64,000 bases of DNA from Caulobacter sp. 17J80-11 (GCF_014349105.1 NZ_JACSJI010000010.1:96803-160802), one strand, 5' to 3'. Counted from the first letter of the stretch, positions 48,409 to 58,201 are shown. Translations and numbers: made by a program. Notes: generated by a model from the letters alone, not told the origin.

Positions 48409-48419
48409 GAGCCGAAGAG

Positions 48420-49862
48420 CTAGGCCGCCCCGCGCGCGTTCGCCCGCAGGGCGCCGGGCAGGCGGATCTCGAACACCGAGCCATCGGGGCCGGTCCTCAC
48501 CAGCACCAGGTCGCCCCCGTGGCTGCGGGCCAGTTCGCGCGAGATGGCCAGGCCCAGGCCCGCGCCGCCGGCGGTGGCCGAGCCGGCGAACGGCTGGAAC
48601 AGGTGCTCGCGGGCCTTCTCCGGCAGGCCGGGACCGTCGTCGGCGATGCGCACCACGGTGTCGCCGCTGCGGACCTCGGCGGCGACGGTCACCTGGCCGC
48701 GGCCTTCCCGCTCGGGCAGGGCTTCGATCGCCTGGCGGGCGTTGCGCATCAGATTGAGCAGGATGCGGTGCAGCTGTTCGGGGTCGGCCTCCAGACGGAA
48801 GTCGGACGGCGCCTCGACCTCCAGCCGCACGCCTTGCGGGGCGAGCCCGGCGTCCTCGGCCGCGGCCTCCACCGCCGGCGCCAGGGCCAGGGCGCGGGGC
48901 GCGGAGGCCGGCTCCTCGCTCTTGCCGTAGTTCAGCACGTTCTGGGCCAGGCCCAGGGCGCGGTCCAGCGCCCGCTCCAGCCGCGGCAGGGCCTTGGCCA
49001 CGGCCGGGTCTCCGGAGGCGGCCAGGCGGTCCGAGGCCATCTGGGCGCTGGTCAGCATGTTGCGCAGGTCGTGGTTGATCTTGGCCACCGCCTCGCCGAG
49101 CGCCGCCAGACGCGCGCGGGCGCGGAGCGCCTGGCGCACCTCCTCCTGCATGCGGACCAGTTCTTCCTCGAGGATGCCGATCTCGTCGTGGCGGCCTGAG
49201 ACTTCAGGGGCGGCGGACGGGTCCTCGGGATCGGCCCGGAAGCGTTCGATCGATCCGGTGATGCGCTTCATGGGCCGCACGATGAAGACCGTCAGGGCGG
49301 TGAACACCGCGCCGCCGGCCAGCAGGGACAGCGCCGCCGAGACCAGCAGCGAGCGAAGCAGATAGACCCCGAGCGCCTGCTGCAGCGGCCGTGCGGGCGC
49401 CACCACCTCCACGAACTCGCCGCTGCGGAACTGCGGCTTGGCGACGACCCGGATCATCCGGTCGCGGTCGCCGAACAGGGTCAGCCACGGATCGACCAGC
49501 CACCAGGCGTCGCGCCCGCGGCGCAGGTCGACCAGCACCGGCGGCCGGTTGAAGCGCGGCACGTCCGACAGCAGGCGGCGCGCGCCTTCGACCTGCACGG
49601 CCACGGCCGTGACGCCCGCGCCCTGCAGCAACTGGCCGCGCAGGTCGGCGGCGACTTCGTTGTTGGGGGCCGCCTCGACCGCGAGGGAGGCGATTTCGGC
49701 CGAGCGCACACGGTCCAGCAACCAGCGCTCGTGGTAGGCCGCGAGCGACGGCAGCAGGATCATCGCCGCCGTGACGAGGGCGAACGCGCTGGCCAGCAAC
49801 AGCAGGCGCGCGTGCAGCCCGCTCGGCCAGCGGATCTTGAGCGGCGGCCAAAGGCGCTTCAT
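48420..49862 (-). CDS. Sensor histidine kinase (orphan)
   Basis: The 480-residue kinase has a first membrane span (LLLLASAFALVTAAMILLPSL), a periplasmic sensor of about 130 residues, a second span (LLVSAALSLLAGGAVFTALTVFIV), a HAMP-like linker with VRPMKRITGSIERF, a HisKA helix with H264 (KINHDLRNML) and the HATPase domain: NLMRNARQAIEALP, ADDGPGLP, LFQPFAGSATAGGAGLGLAIS. It responds to a periplasmic signal and phosphorylates a response regulator, which is not encoded beside it. The gene starts next to a MerA-like/TVP38 operon but reads in the same direction. ATG at 49862 or GTG three codons earlier. Confidence 0.9.
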   Translation of the reverse strand: MKRLWPPLKIRWPSGLHARLLLLASAFALVTAAMILLPSLAAYHERWLLDRVRSAEIASLAVEAAPNNEVAADLRGQLLQGAGVTAVAVQVEGARRLLSDVPRFNRPPVLVDLRRGRDAWWLVDPWLTLFGDRDRMIRVVAKPQFRSGEFVEVVAPARPLQQALGVYLLRSLLVSAALSLLAGGAVFTALTVFIVRPMKRITGSIERFRADPEDPSAAPEVSGRHDEIGILEEELVRMQEEVRQALRARARLAALGEAVAKINHDLRNMLTSAQMASDRLAASGDPAVAKALPRLERALDRALGLAQNVLNYGKSEEPASAPRALALAPAVEAAAEDAGLAPQGVRLEVEAPSDFRLEADPEQLHRILLNLMRNARQAIEALPEREGRGQVTVAAEVRSGDTVVRIADDGPGLPEKAREHLFQPFAGSATAGGAGLGLAISRELARSHGGDLVLVRTGPDGSVFEIRLPGALRANARGAA

Positions 49863-49914
49863 CAGCGTCACCGTGCGCGAACCGCGACATGCGGCCCGCA
49901 GACCACGGACTACT

Positions 49915-51345
49915 TCAGCCGAACCGTTTGAGCAACGAAACCAGCGCCCGCGTGCGCCCGGAGAACAGGATCGGCGTGTAGAAGGCCCCGGCCAGGCGCT
50001 TGTGGATCTCGCCGCGCGTCGGATAGGGCGCGATGAAGGAGGTGAAGGCGCGCAGCGGCAGCTTCGCGTCCAGCGCCAGCGCCCACGGGTGGATCAGCTC
50101 GCCGGCCGAACGGCCGACCAGGGCCGCGCCCAGGACCTTGCCGCGCGGGTCCAGCACCAGCTTGCCGAAGCCGCGCACGTCGCCCTCCGCCACCGCGCGG
50201 TCGTTGCCGCTGAACGGGACGGTCAGGACCCGGACCGCGTCGCCGTGGGCGGCGCGCGCCTGCGTCTCGGTCAGGCCGACGACCGCCACCTCCGGATCGG
50301 TGTAGGTGACCCGCGGCACGACCAGCCGCTCGACGTCCACGCGCTGGGCGAACAGCGCCTTGCGCACCACCAGGCCCGCGTGGGCGCCGGCGACATGGGT
50401 GAAGAGCTGGCGGCCCGCCGCGTCGCCGACCGCGAACACCGCGCGATTGGAGACCGAGCGCAGCATGCTGTCGGTGTGGACGCCGTGCGCGTCGTAGGCG
50501 ACGCCGGCGGCTTCCAGGTCCAGGCCGTCGAGGGCCGGCTTGCGCCCGACCGCCACCAGGAGGTGGGCGCCCTCCAGCCGCCGGCGTTCGCCGCCGACCT
50601 CGACCGTCAGGCCCACGCCGGCCGGCGCGTGCTCGACCTCCAAGACGCGCGCGCCGGACAGACGCTCGACGCCGTCGAGCCGCAGCTGCTCGAGCAGGGG
50701 CTCGACCAGGTCGCGGTCCTCGCGCGGCAGCGGCGAGCCATGCTCGATCACCACCACCTCCGAGCCCAGCCGGCGGAACGCCTGGCCCAGTTCCAGCCCG
50801 ATCGGACCGGCGCCCAGCACCAGCAGGCGTGCGGGCAGCTCGTGCAGCGAAAAGATCGTCTCGTTGGTCAGATAGGCGACGCTCTCCAGGCCCGGTACGG
50901 CCGGCAGGCGGGGGTGCGAGCCGGTGGCGATCACGACCTTGCGGGCGGTCACCGCCACGCTGTCGCTCTCGACGGCCCGTGGTCCGGTGAAGCGGGCGGC
51001 CTCGCGCACGACGGTGACGCCGAGCCCCTCGAAGCGGCCCTGGCTGTCGTGCGGCGCGATCGTCTCGATGGCCCGGCGCACGTGGGCCATGACGGCGGGG
51101 AAGTCGATCTCGGGCTGAGCGCGCACGCCGAGCCGCTCGGCCGAGCGCGCGGACGCGGCGGCGTCGGCGGCGGCGATCAGGGCCTTGGAAGGGACGCAGC
51201 CCCAGTTCAGGCAGTCGCCGCCCATCTCGCCCTTTTCGAACAGGACGACCTTGAGCCCCAGCTGCGCGGCGCCGGCGGCGACCGACAGGCCGCCCGAGCC
51301 GGCCCCGATCACCGCCAGGTCGGCGCGTACGCGCCGGCGGGTCAT
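49915..51345 (-). CDS. FAD-dependent pyridine nucleotide-disulfide oxidoreductase (MerA/Lpd-like)
   Basis: The 476-residue flavoprotein has the FAD motif VIGAGSGGLSVA, the redox-active disulfide GGDCLNWGCVPSKALI (C45, C50), the second dinucleotide fold LLVLGAGPIGLELGQAFRRLG, and C-terminal VVPRVTYTDPEVAVVGLTE. The N-terminal heavy-metal domain and C-terminal Cys pair of mercuric reductase are absent, so mercury reduction is unlikely; it is of the broad dihydrolipoamide dehydrogenase-like group often paired with TVP38 membrane proteins. It overlaps the TVP38 gene by four bases (ATGA). The substrate is unknown. It probably acts in the cytosol. Confidence 0.88.
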   Translation of the reverse strand: MTRRRVRADLAVIGAGSGGLSVAAGAAQLGLKVVLFEKGEMGGDCLNWGCVPSKALIAAADAAASARSAERLGVRAQPEIDFPAVMAHVRRAIETIAPHDSQGRFEGLGVTVVREAARFTGPRAVESDSVAVTARKVVIATGSHPRLPAVPGLESVAYLTNETIFSLHELPARLLVLGAGPIGLELGQAFRRLGSEVVVIEHGSPLPREDRDLVEPLLEQLRLDGVERLSGARVLEVEHAPAGVGLTVEVGGERRRLEGAHLLVAVGRKPALDGLDLEAAGVAYDAHGVHTDSMLRSVSNRAVFAVGDAAGRQLFTHVAGAHAGLVVRKALFAQRVDVERLVVPRVTYTDPEVAVVGLTETQARAAHGDAVRVLTVPFSGNDRAVAEGDVRGFGKLVLDPRGKVLGAALVGRSAGELIHPWALALDAKLPLRAFTSFIAPYPTRGEIHKRLAGAFYTPILFSGRTRALVSLLKRFG

Positions 51346-52064
51346 AGGACCGGGGCCTTGCGCCCGGCTATGGCGCGGACGATCGGCGGCAGGACCAGCG
51401 ACAGGAAGGCCAGGCCCAGCAGCGGGAAGAGCACGAACGGCTCGAAGATCAGCTTCAGGTTCGGCGTCTCGCCGCGGTCGAAGACCTCGCCGAGGCTGGC
51501 GCCCACCGCGCTGTAGATGAAGGTGGCCGGCAGGATGCCGATCACGGTGGCCGCGGCGTAGGCGCGGATCGGCACGGCGGCCAGGCCCGAGGCGATGTTG
51601 ATCAACACGAACGGCACGACCGGGATCAGCCGCAGGGTCAGGATGTAGGAGAAGGCGTTGCGGTCGAACCCGGCGCGCAGGCGCGCCATGGTCCCGCCGG
51701 AGTGCTCGGCCCGCTCGCGCAGCCAGCCGCCCAGCACCGAACGCACGGCGTAGTAGACAAAGATCGCGCCGGCGGTCGCCGCCACGGCCGTGACCGATCC
51801 GCCGACCCAGGTGCCGAACAGGAAGCCGCCGGTCAGGGTCAGGAACAGCGCGCCCGGGATGGCCGCGGTGGTGGCGATCGCGTAGGCCGCCACGTATAGG
51901 GCCAGCGCCGTCCAGAAGTGCGCGTCCACGAAGTCGCGAAGCTGCTGGTGACGCTCGCGCAGCACGTCGAGCGAGACGTAGCGGTAAAGCCCGCTGAAAT
52001 AGACCACGGCGACGAGGGCCGCGATCAGGAGCAGCGGCGCGCCGCGCCGGAGGAGCGTCTTCAT
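51342..52064 (-). CDS. TVP38/TMEM64 family membrane protein
   Basis: The 240-residue DedA-superfamily protein has five to six membrane segments, with the family motif IPGALFLTLTGGFLFGTWVGGSVTAVAATAGAIFVYYAVR and RLIPVVPFVLINIASGLA. Members act in lipid handling (scramblase-like) or membrane stress. Its stop overlaps the start of the flavoprotein gene, and this pairing is common in bacteria, though the shared function is not known. ATG at 52064. The rpmH promoter lies just upstream on the other strand. Confidence 0.88.
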   Translation of the reverse strand: MKTLLRRGAPLLLIAALVAVVYFSGLYRYVSLDVLRERHQQLRDFVDAHFWTALALYVAAYAIATTAAIPGALFLTLTGGFLFGTWVGGSVTAVAATAGAIFVYYAVRSVLGGWLRERAEHSGGTMARLRAGFDRNAFSYILTLRLIPVVPFVLINIASGLAAVPIRAYAAATVIGILPATFIYSAVGASLGEVFDRGETPNLKLIFEPFVLFPLLGLAFLSLVLPPIVRAIAGRKAPVL

Positions 52065-52122
52065 CTGATCAGCAGTCTAGCATGTCGCAGGGGCGTCCCC
52101 CAGCGGATCGCACGCCGGGCGA

Positions 52123-52150
52123 TTGACTCTCGAAAAGCGCTCCGTTAGAC
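52123..52150 (+). promoter_or_regulatory. rpmH promoter
   Basis: TTGACT (52123-52128) and TTAGAC (52145-52150), spaced 16 bases, fit the alphaproteobacterial housekeeping promoter. The leader before rpmH then forms a GGCCCG/CGGGCC hairpin near 52171-52190. Confidence 0.7.
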
Positions 52151-52213
52151 ACCGCGCCTCGTTTCGACGACGGCCCGTCCACCGGCGGGCCTTCTTGATG
52201 TGGAGCCAGTTTC

Positions 52214-52348
52214 GTGAAGCGGACCTATCAGCCGAGCCGACTCGTGCGCAAGCGCCGTCACGGCTACCGCGCGCGCATGGCCACCAAGAACGGCCAGAAG
52301 ATCGTCGCGCGCCGTCGTGCCAAGGGCCGTAAGCGCCTGACCGCCTAA
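52214..52348 (+). CDS. rpmH: 50S ribosomal protein L34
   Basis: The 44-residue protein [18 protein letters not shown]... ends KGRKRLTA. It is the smallest large-subunit protein and contacts 23S rRNA domain III/IV. The start codon is GTG at 52214, and the gene is too short for a default length cutoff. Order rpmH-rnpA-yidC is conserved across bacteria. It has its own promoter 64 bases upstream. Nothing unusual in sequence. Confidence 0.97.
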   Translation: MKRTYQPSRLVRKRRHGYRARMATKNGQKIVARRRAKGRKRLTA

Positions 52349-52382
52349 GCGGTTTCTTCCGCTCGTCCCGGCGGGCGAAAGA

Positions 52383-52751
52383 ATGGCCGATCAGCCCAAA
52401 ATCGATCGCCTAAAACGGCGGCCCGAGTTTCTCGCGGCCGCCAAAGGCGTTTCCATGCCCCGCGGCGCCATCGTGCTGCAGGCGCTGGACCGCGCCGACG
52501 GCGACACCCGCATCCGGGTCGGCTTCACCGCCACGCGCAAGATCGGCGGGGCGGTCGAGCGGAACCGCGCCAAACGGCGCATGCGCGAGGCCGCGCGCCT
52601 GCTGGTGCCGCAGTTCGGCACGCCCGGTTTCGACTATGTGCTCATCGCCCGCGGCGGCGCGACGTCGCGGGCCTGGGTCCGTTTGCTTGACGACGTGAAA
52701 ACCGCGCTGATAAGGCTCGCGGCCGGCGGCGAGCGCGCCCCCGGCGCCTGA
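52383..52751 (+). CDS. rnpA: Ribonuclease P protein component
   Basis: The 122-residue protein has the RNR signature FTATRKIGGAVERNRAKRRMREAAR (residues about 48-72), which binds RNase P RNA and the pre-tRNA leader, and FDYVLIARGGATS. It assists 5' maturation of tRNAs. It starts 34 bases after rpmH, in the usual order, and is followed 38 bases later by yidC. Its N-terminus (MADQPKIDRLKRRPEFLAA) is normal. Confidence 0.96.
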   Translation: MADQPKIDRLKRRPEFLAAAKGVSMPRGAIVLQALDRADGDTRIRVGFTATRKIGGAVERNRAKRRMREAARLLVPQFGTPGFDYVLIARGGATSRAWVRLLDDVKTALIRLAAGGERAPGA

Positions 52752-52789
52752 GCGTGCGCCCTTAAGTTTCCCGCGAAAAGAAGCCCGCG

Positions 52790-54601
52790 ATGCAGAAAGA
52801 AAACGCCCGCAACACGATCATCTTCATCGTGTGCACCCTGGCGATCCTGCTTCTCTACCAGCACTTCGTCCTGCAGCCGCAGGCCGAGCGGCGCCAGGCC
52901 GCGGCGAAGGCGGCGGCGGCCGCCGTGCAGACCGCGCCCGCGGCCGGCCCGACGGGGCGCCCGGCGGTCACGCAGTTCGCCGAGCGTAGCCAGGCTCTGG
53001 CTTCCAGTCCGCGGGTGAAGATCCAGACGCCGCACCTGGCCGGTTCGGTGTCGCTGGAGGGCGGTCGCATCGACGACCTGTTCCTGACCCAGTACCGCGA
53101 GACCCTGGCCAAGAACTCGCCCCCGGTCGAGCTCTTCCGCCCCGAGGGCGCGGAGCACGCCTACTTCGCCGATTTCGGCTGGACCCCGGGCAACGCCGCG
53201 TCGGCCGTGTCCGACCTGCCGGGCGGTGCGACCCAGTGGCAGCTGGCCGCCGGCGACGTGCTGGCCCCGGGCAAGCCCATCACCCTGACCTACGCCAACC
53301 TGACGGGCCTGCGCTTCACGCGCACCATCTCGGTCGACGACAACTACATGTTCACCGTCACCGACACGGTGGCGAACGAGAGCGGCCGCCCGCTGACGCT
53401 CGCCCCCTACGGTTCGGTGCAGCGCCAGGGCGTCCCCCCGGTCACCGGCCGCCAGACCATGATCTCGCACGAAGGCGCCGTGGGCGTGTTCGGCCAGAAG
53501 CTGTTCAAGAAGGCCCGCTACAAGGACTGGCGCAAGAAGGGGCTGATCCAGGAGACCGCCGACTCGAACGGCGGCTGGGTCGGCATCACCGACAAGTACT
53601 GGCTGGCCGCGGTCATCCCCGACCAGGCCCACAAGATGAACGGCGCCTTCCGCGTCACCCCGCGCGGCGCCGTGGACGTGTACGAAGCCAACTTCGTCGG
53701 CCAGCCGGTGGTCGTGCCGGCCGGCGGCCAGGTCAGCTCGACCAGCCACCTGTTCGCCGGCGCCAAGCGCGAAGAGATCCTGAGCGGCTACCAGAAGAAG
53801 CTCGACATTCCCCGCTTCGACGACGCGATCGACTGGGGCATGTTCTGGTTCCTGACCCGCCCGATCTTCTGGCTGCTGGAGAAGTTCTACGGCCTGGCCG
53901 GCAACTTCGGCGTCGCCATCCTCATCCTCACCGTCACGGTGAAGGCGATCATGTTCCCGCTGGCCAACAAGGCCTTCGAGTCCATGTCGAAGATGAAGAA
54001 GCTGCAGCCGAAGATGGAGGAGCTGAAGAAGAAGTACGGCTCCGATCCGCAGAAGCAGCAGCAGGAGACCATGGCGCTCTATCAGCGGGAGAAGATCAAC
54101 CCGCTGGCCGGCTGCCTGCCCATCTTCATCCAGATCCCGGTCTTCTTCGCCCTCTACAAGGTGCTGTCGGTCACCATCGAAATGCGGCACGCGCCGTTCT
54201 TCGGGTGGATCCACGACCTGTCGGCGCCCGATCCGACGACCATCTGGAACCTGTTCGGCCTGATCCCGTGGGACCCGTCGACGGCGCCGATGATCGGCGG
54301 CCTGCTGCACGGCAACCTGCACATCGGCGTGCTGGCCATTCTCTACGGCCTGACCATGTGGCTGCAGCAGAGCATGAACCCGCCGGCGACCGATCCGGTG
54401 CAGAAGCAGATGATGCAGTTCTTCCCGATCGTGTTCACCTTCATCATGGCCGGGTTCATGGCCGGGCTGCTGGTGTACTGGATCTGGAACAACGTGCTGT
54501 CGATCGGCCAGCAGTACGTGATCATGCGCCGGTTCGGGACGGAGAACCCGATCGACGACCTGATCGCCAAGCTGCGCGGCCAGCCGAAGCCCGCCCAATG
54601 A
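52790..54601 (+). CDS. yidC: Membrane protein insertase YidC
   Basis: The 603-residue inner-membrane insertase has an N-terminal span ([20 protein letters not shown]), a large periplasmic beta domain (about 60-350) and the conserved five-helix core: [88 protein letters not shown] and a C-terminal membrane region ending in [15 protein letters not shown]. The conserved groove Arg is probably in the TVTVKAI region, where Lys takes its place. It inserts proteins with or without SecYEG. The stop overlaps the engB start (ATGA). Confidence 0.96.
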   Translation: MQKENARNTIIFIVCTLAILLLYQHFVLQPQAERRQAAAKAAAAAVQTAPAAGPTGRPAVTQFAERSQALASSPRVKIQTPHLAGSVSLEGGRIDDLFLTQYRETLAKNSPPVELFRPEGAEHAYFADFGWTPGNAASAVSDLPGGATQWQLAAGDVLAPGKPITLTYANLTGLRFTRTISVDDNYMFTVTDTVANESGRPLTLAPYGSVQRQGVPPVTGRQTMISHEGAVGVFGQKLFKKARYKDWRKKGLIQETADSNGGWVGITDKYWLAAVIPDQAHKMNGAFRVTPRGAVDVYEANFVGQPVVVPAGGQVSSTSHLFAGAKREEILSGYQKKLDIPRFDDAIDWGMFWFLTRPIFWLLEKFYGLAGNFGVAILILTVTVKAIMFPLANKAFESMSKMKKLQPKMEELKKKYGSDPQKQQQETMALYQREKINPLAGCLPIFIQIPVFFALYKVLSVTIEMRHAPFFGWIHDLSAPDPTTIWNLFGLIPWDPSTAPMIGGLLHGNLHIGVLAILYGLTMWLQQSMNPPATDPVQKQMMQFFPIVFTFIMAGFMAGLLVYWIWNNVLSIGQQYVIMRRFGTENPIDDLIAKLRGQPKPAQ

Positions 54602-55275
54602 CGCACGACTCCGGGACGTACGAATCCGGGACGTCCGAAGCCGAGACGATCGAGGCCGCGCGAATCCTGTTCGCGCGGCCCGCCGTTTTCCTGATGGGCG
54701 CGGCCAAGATCGACCAGTTGCCGGCCCCGGACCTGCCGGAGGTGGCCTTCGCCGGCCGCTCCAACGTCGGCAAGTCCAGCCTGATCAACGGTCTGGTGAA
54801 CCAGAAGCACCTCGCGCGCGCCTCCAACGAGCCGGGCCGCACGCGCGAGGTGAACTTTTTCGTGCTGGACGAGCGGCTGCGGCTGGTCGACCTGCCGGGC
54901 TACGGCTTCGCCAAGGTGTCGCGCGAGACGGCCAAGAAGTTCCAGAACCTGGGGCGGTCCTACCTGCGCGGCCGGCCGAACCTGAAGCGGGTCTATCTGC
55001 TGATCGATTCCCGCCACGGCCTGAAGGCGCCGGACAAGGAAGCCATGGACGCGCTCGACCTGGCGGCGGTCAGCTACCAGATCGTGCTGACCAAGGCCGA
55101 CAAGCTGAAGCCGGCCGAGGTCGAGAAGGTCACGGCCGAGACCCTGGAGGCCATCCGCAAGCGCCCCGCGGCCTTCCCGCGGGTGCAGGCGACCTCCAGT
55201 GAAAAGGGCTTCGGCCTGCCGGAGCTGCGCGCCGAGATCGCCCAGGCCTGCGAGATCGACTTGGGCGGCATCTAA
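54598..55275 (+). CDS. engB: Ribosome biogenesis GTPase EngB/YihA
   Basis: The 225-residue GTPase has G1 GRSNVGKSS (53-61), switch region [18 protein letters not shown]3 [11 protein letters not shown]4 LTKADKL and G5 ATSSEKGFG. It is essential in most bacteria for 50S assembly. ATG at 54598 overlaps the yidC stop by four bases. The first 20 residues ([20 protein letters not shown]) are a polar extension not seen in the usual enzyme. A family A repeat follows immediately after the stop. In Caulobacter relatives argB commonly comes soon after, as here beyond the amidohydrolase. Confidence 0.95.
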   Translation: MTHDSGTYESGTSEAETIEAARILFARPAVFLMGAAKIDQLPAPDLPEVAFAGRSNVGKSSLINGLVNQKHLARASNEPGRTREVNFFVLDERLRLVDLPGYGFAKVSRETAKKFQNLGRSYLRGRPNLKRVYLLIDSRHGLKAPDKEAMDALDLAAVSYQIVLTKADKLKPAEVEKVTAETLEAIRKRPAAFPRVQATSSEKGFGLPELRAEIAQACEIDLGGI

Positions 55276-55279
55276 CCCT

Positions 55280-55447
55280 CCCTTCTCCCCTTGCGGAAGA
55301 AGGTGGCCGGCGGAGCCGGCCGGATGAGGGGTGCCTGCACCTCGATTTCAGAATGAAGAGCTGTCGAGCGCCAGGCCTTCAGGCCTCGCGCCGACACCCC
55401 TCATCCGACGCGCTCCGCGCGCCACCTTCTCCCGCAAGGGGAGAAGG
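55280..55447. repeat. Family A palindromic element, full length
   Basis: CCCTTCTCCCCTTGCGGAAG tip, GGCCGGCGGAGCCGGCC hairpin, GGATGAGGGGTG, mirrored ACACCCCTCATCCGACGCGC and CTTCTCCCGCAAGGGGAGAA tip. It fills the gap between convergent engB and the small membrane protein gene. Confidence 0.85.
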
Positions 55448-55457
55448 ACAGTCGTCG

Positions 55458-55565
55458 TCAGACCACCCCCGACGCCAGCAGGGCGCCGATCACGATCGCC
55501 GCCAGCGCGGCGAGGCCGAGCGCGAGCCCGACCTTGCCGTGCAGCCGGGGGCGCTCGGGGCCCAT
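55458..55565 (-). CDS. Mini membrane protein coupled to the amidohydrolase gene
   Basis: The 35-residue frame MGPERPRLHGKVGLALGL... has one hydrophobic helix (LALGLAALAAIVIGALLASG) and ends VV. The start overlaps the amidohydrolase stop in TGATG (ATG at 55563-55565), a standard translational-coupling arrangement. The Pro/Arg N-terminus then helix predicts an inner-membrane protein with N-terminus inside. It is too short for routine calling. No family recognised; similar C-terminal-anchor mini-proteins may assist the enzyme, but this is inference. Confidence 0.55.
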   Translation of the reverse strand: MGPERPRLHGKVGLALGLAALAAIVIGALLASGVV

Positions 55566-56842
55566 CACCGCGCGTCCTTCACCACCACGCCGCCCTTGAT
55601 CACCACCGGCACGTGCTCGAGCACGGTGACGTCCTTCAGGGGATCGCCCTTCACCGCGATGATGTCGCCGTAGCGGCCGACCGCGATGGCCCCGACGTCC
55701 TTGTCGCGGTCCAGCGCCTTGGCGGCGGTGACGGTGGCGGCCTGGATCGCCTGCAGCGGGGTCATGCCGTAGCGGACCATCACCGCGAACTGCTTGGCGT
55801 TGTCGCCGTGCGGATAGATGCCGGCGTCGGTGCCGAAAATCATCTTCACCCCGGCCTTGGCCGCCTTGCGGAAGTTCTCGCGCTGGATGTCGCCGATCTC
55901 GGCGTCCTTGCGGATGTTCTCCTCCAGCACCCCGTTCTTGCGCCCTTCGGCCTGGGTGTAGTCGGTGTTGTAGATGTCCATAGAGAAGTAGGCGCCCTTC
56001 TCCTTGGCCAGGCGGATGCCCTCGTCGTCGACCAGGCTGACGTGCTCGATGGTGTCGACCCCGGCCAGGATGGCCTCGCGGATGCCCGAGGCGCCGTGCG
56101 CGTGGGCGGCGACCTTCATGTCGGTCATGTGCGCCTCGTCGACGATGGCCTTCATCTCCTCCAGCGTCAGCTGCTGGGCGCCGGGCGTGTCGCCGTGGGA
56201 GAACACCCCGCCGGTGGCGCAGATCTTGATCACCTGGGCGCCGTACTTGTGCAGCTTGCGCACCATCTTGCGGCCCTCGTCGGGGCTGTCGATCACCGCC
56301 GGGCTGACCTCCTCCATCGAGGGCGGGAAGAAGGTCGAGTCGCAGTGGCCGCCGGTCGCGCCGATGGCGTAGGTCGCCGTCACGATCCGCGGCCCGGGCA
56401 CGTAGCCGGCGTCGATCGCCTCGCGCAGGCCGACGTCGGAATAGGCGCTGGAGCCCACGTTGCGCACGGTGGTGAAGCCGGCGTTCAGCGTGTCCTTGGC
56501 GTTCTTGGTGGCCACCACCGTCCAGAAGGCGTCGGAGTACTGCAGGTAGTTGTAGCCGCCGACCTCGGCCAGGCTGTCCAGGTGGACGTGGGCGTCGATC
56601 AGGCCCGGCAGCAGGGTCATGCCCGGCAGGTCGACCCGCTTCACATCGGACGACAGCCGCACAAGGTCCTGCGAGCCGACGGCGGTGATGCGCCCGTCGG
56701 TGACGAGCACGACCGGGCGCTCGACCACCTTGCCCGACTCGACGTCGATCATGCGGTCGGCGGTGACCGCCACGGTTTCAGCGTGGGCCGCACCGGCGGC
56801 CAGCAGGGCGGCCAGGGCGGCCCCGAGAAGCGAACGCGACAT
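55565..56842 (-). CDS. Secreted metal-dependent amidohydrolase (prolidase/Xaa-Arg dipeptidase-like)
   Basis: The 425-residue protein has a signal peptide (LLGAALAALLAAGAAHA) and the amidohydrolase metal site: DAHVHLDS (H85, H87), a candidate carboxylated Lys in VIKICATGG, HAHG and EHVS further on, and the catalytic Asp in GTDAGIYPHG. Caulobacter enzymes of this type hydrolyse dipeptides ending in Arg or Lys; this gene may do the same in the periplasm. ATG at 56842 yields the signal peptide; a longer frame does not. Coupled at its stop to a 35-residue membrane protein. Confidence 0.88.
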   Translation of the reverse strand: MSRSLLGAALAALLAAGAAHAETVAVTADRMIDVESGKVVERPVVLVTDGRITAVGSQDLVRLSSDVKRVDLPGMTLLPGLIDAHVHLDSLAEVGGYNYLQYSDAFWTVVATKNAKDTLNAGFTTVRNVGSSAYSDVGLREAIDAGYVPGPRIVTATYAIGATGGHCDSTFFPPSMEEVSPAVIDSPDEGRKMVRKLHKYGAQVIKICATGGVFSHGDTPGAQQLTLEEMKAIVDEAHMTDMKVAAHAHGASGIREAILAGVDTIEHVSLVDDEGIRLAKEKGAYFSMDIYNTDYTQAEGRKNGVLEENIRKDAEIGDIQRENFRKAAKAGVKMIFGTDAGIYPHGDNAKQFAVMVRYGMTPLQAIQAATVTAAKALDRDKDVGAIAVGRYGDIIAVKGDPLKDVTVLEHVPVVIKGGVVVKDAR

Positions 56843-56906
56843 GTGAACTCCCCCAATCTTCGAGGGGGACGCTCTCACGCGGCCGCGCGCCGATCAACGG
56901 CGCCGC

Positions 56907-57089
56907 TTAGACGGCCCCGCCTCCGCCCAGCTTTTCGTTGAGCCGGCCGGTGCCGCCGCACATCGGGCAGACCTCGCCGGAGCCGAGCGTGCCGGAGCCT
57001 CCGCATTCAGGACAGACGTTCTCGGCGGAGACAGGATCCCCCTCCGGGCGGGGACCGAGGCCCTGGTCGTCGATCTCATGCTCTTTCAT
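56907..57089 (-). CDS. Small zinc-finger protein with DnaJ-like CxxCxGxG repeats
   Basis: The 60-residue protein has an acidic N-terminus (KEHEIDDQGLGPRPEGD) and two zinc-binding repeats, CPECGGSGTLGSG and CPMCGGTGRLNE, as in the DnaJ cysteine-rich domain but alone. Four Cys suffice for one zinc site. Such lone fingers occur in alphaproteobacteria as DnaJ-like mini proteins. It is encoded between the amidohydrolase and argB, and ATG at 57089 begins the conserved part; the longer frame is not conserved in composition. Confidence 0.75.
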   Translation of the reverse strand: MKEHEIDDQGLGPRPEGDPVSAENVCPECGGSGTLGSGEVCPMCGGTGRLNEKLGGGGAV

Positions 57090-57277
57090 GACGCGCCTCC
57101 GGCAGGAGAACGCGTCGGCGTCAGGCGCGGTTTCGGAAAAGCCCCGGGAGTCGCCGCCCCGGCCGTCGATCCGGCTCTCGTCATGTTCACCGACCGGCAT
57201 GAGGTGAAGCGCGCGCCCGGACTTTCGTGCGGTAGGCCCGTGACAGGCCTGTCCGCGTGCGCTATCGCGCGCCCGAC

Positions 57278-58201
57278 ATGACCACGACCCCCGACGCCGA
57301 GAACCAGGGCTGGGCCACCGCCAAGACGCTGGCGGAAGCCCTCCCCTACATCCAGATCTACGACCGCGAGACGGTGGTCGTGAAATACGGCGGCCACGCC
57401 ATGGGCGAGGAAGCCGTGGCCAAGCAGTTCGCCGCCGACGTGGTGCTGCTGAAGCTGCTGGGCGTGCACCCCGTGGTGGTGCACGGCGGCGGGCCGCAGA
57501 TCTCGGCCATGCTGGACCGCGCCGGGGTGAAGTCGACCTTCGTCGACGGCCTGCGGGTGACGGACCGGGCGACCATGGAAGTGGCCGAGATGGTTCTGTC
57601 CGGCGCGATCAACAAGGAGATCGCCAACTGGATCACGCTGGCCGGCCGCGAGGCGGACGTGCGCGGCGTGGGCCTGTCGGGCAAGGACGCGCGGCTGATC
57701 ACCGTCGAAAAGGCGCGGCGCACAAAACGCGACCCGGACAGCAACATCGAGCGCATCGTCGACCTCGGCTTCGTCGGCGAGCCCAAGGACGTCGACCCGC
57801 AGTTGATCGAGGCGCTGATCTACGCCGAGGCCGACTACGTGCCGGTGATCGCGCCGATCGGCGTGTCCGAGGACGGCGAAACCTTCAACGTCAACGCCGA
57901 CACCGTGGCCGGGGCGGTCGCCGGCGCGCTGCGGGCCAAGCGCATGCTGCTGCTGACCGACGTGCCGGGCGTGCTGGACAAGAACGGCGAGCTGATCCGT
58001 CAGATGACCGTGGCCGAGGCCCGCAAGCTGATCGCCGACGGCACCGCCACCGGCGGCATGATCCCCAAGCTGGAGACCGCCATCGCCGCGGTCGAGAGCG
58101 GGGTCGAGGCCGTGATCGTGCTGGACGGCCGCCGCCCGCACGCCATGCTGGTCGAGCTGTTCACCGAGCACGGCGCCGGCACCATGGTGAAGGCGGGATG
58201 A
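57278..58201 (+). CDS. argB: Acetylglutamate kinase
   Basis: The 307-residue enzyme has [11 protein letters not shown] (phosphate-binding Lys), [31 protein letters not shown] (acetylglutamate binding), [47 protein letters not shown] and [19 protein letters not shown]. It phosphorylates N-acetylglutamate, the second step of arginine synthesis, and is usually inhibited by arginine; the N-terminal helix ([14 protein letters not shown]) is of the arginine-sensitive hexameric type. ATG at 57278 is preferred over GTG at 57257. It overlaps the HAD gene by four bases (ATGA). Confidence 0.95.
   Translation: MTTTPDAENQGWATAKTLAEALPYIQIYDRETVVVKYGGHAMGEEAVAKQFAADVVLLKLLGVHPVVVHGGGPQISAMLDRAGVKSTFVDGLRVTDRATMEVAEMVLSGAINKEIANWITLAGREADVRGVGLSGKDARLITVEKARRTKRDPDSNIERIVDLGFVGEPKDVDPQLIEALIYAEADYVPVIAPIGVSEDGETFNVNADTVAGAVAGALRAKRMLLLTDVPGVLDKNGELIRQMTVAEARKLIADGTATGGMIPKLETAIAAVESGVEAVIVLDGRRPHAMLVELFTEHGAGTMVKAG

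Noticed and set aside
49915..51345. Mercury resistance operon
   Set aside because: The flavoprotein lacks the N-terminal metal domain and the C-terminal Cys pair of MerA, and no merR, merT or merP is present.
52634..54598. 654-codon open frame on the minus strand
   Set aside because: Antisense shadow of yidC in G+C-rich DNA; no recognisable motifs.
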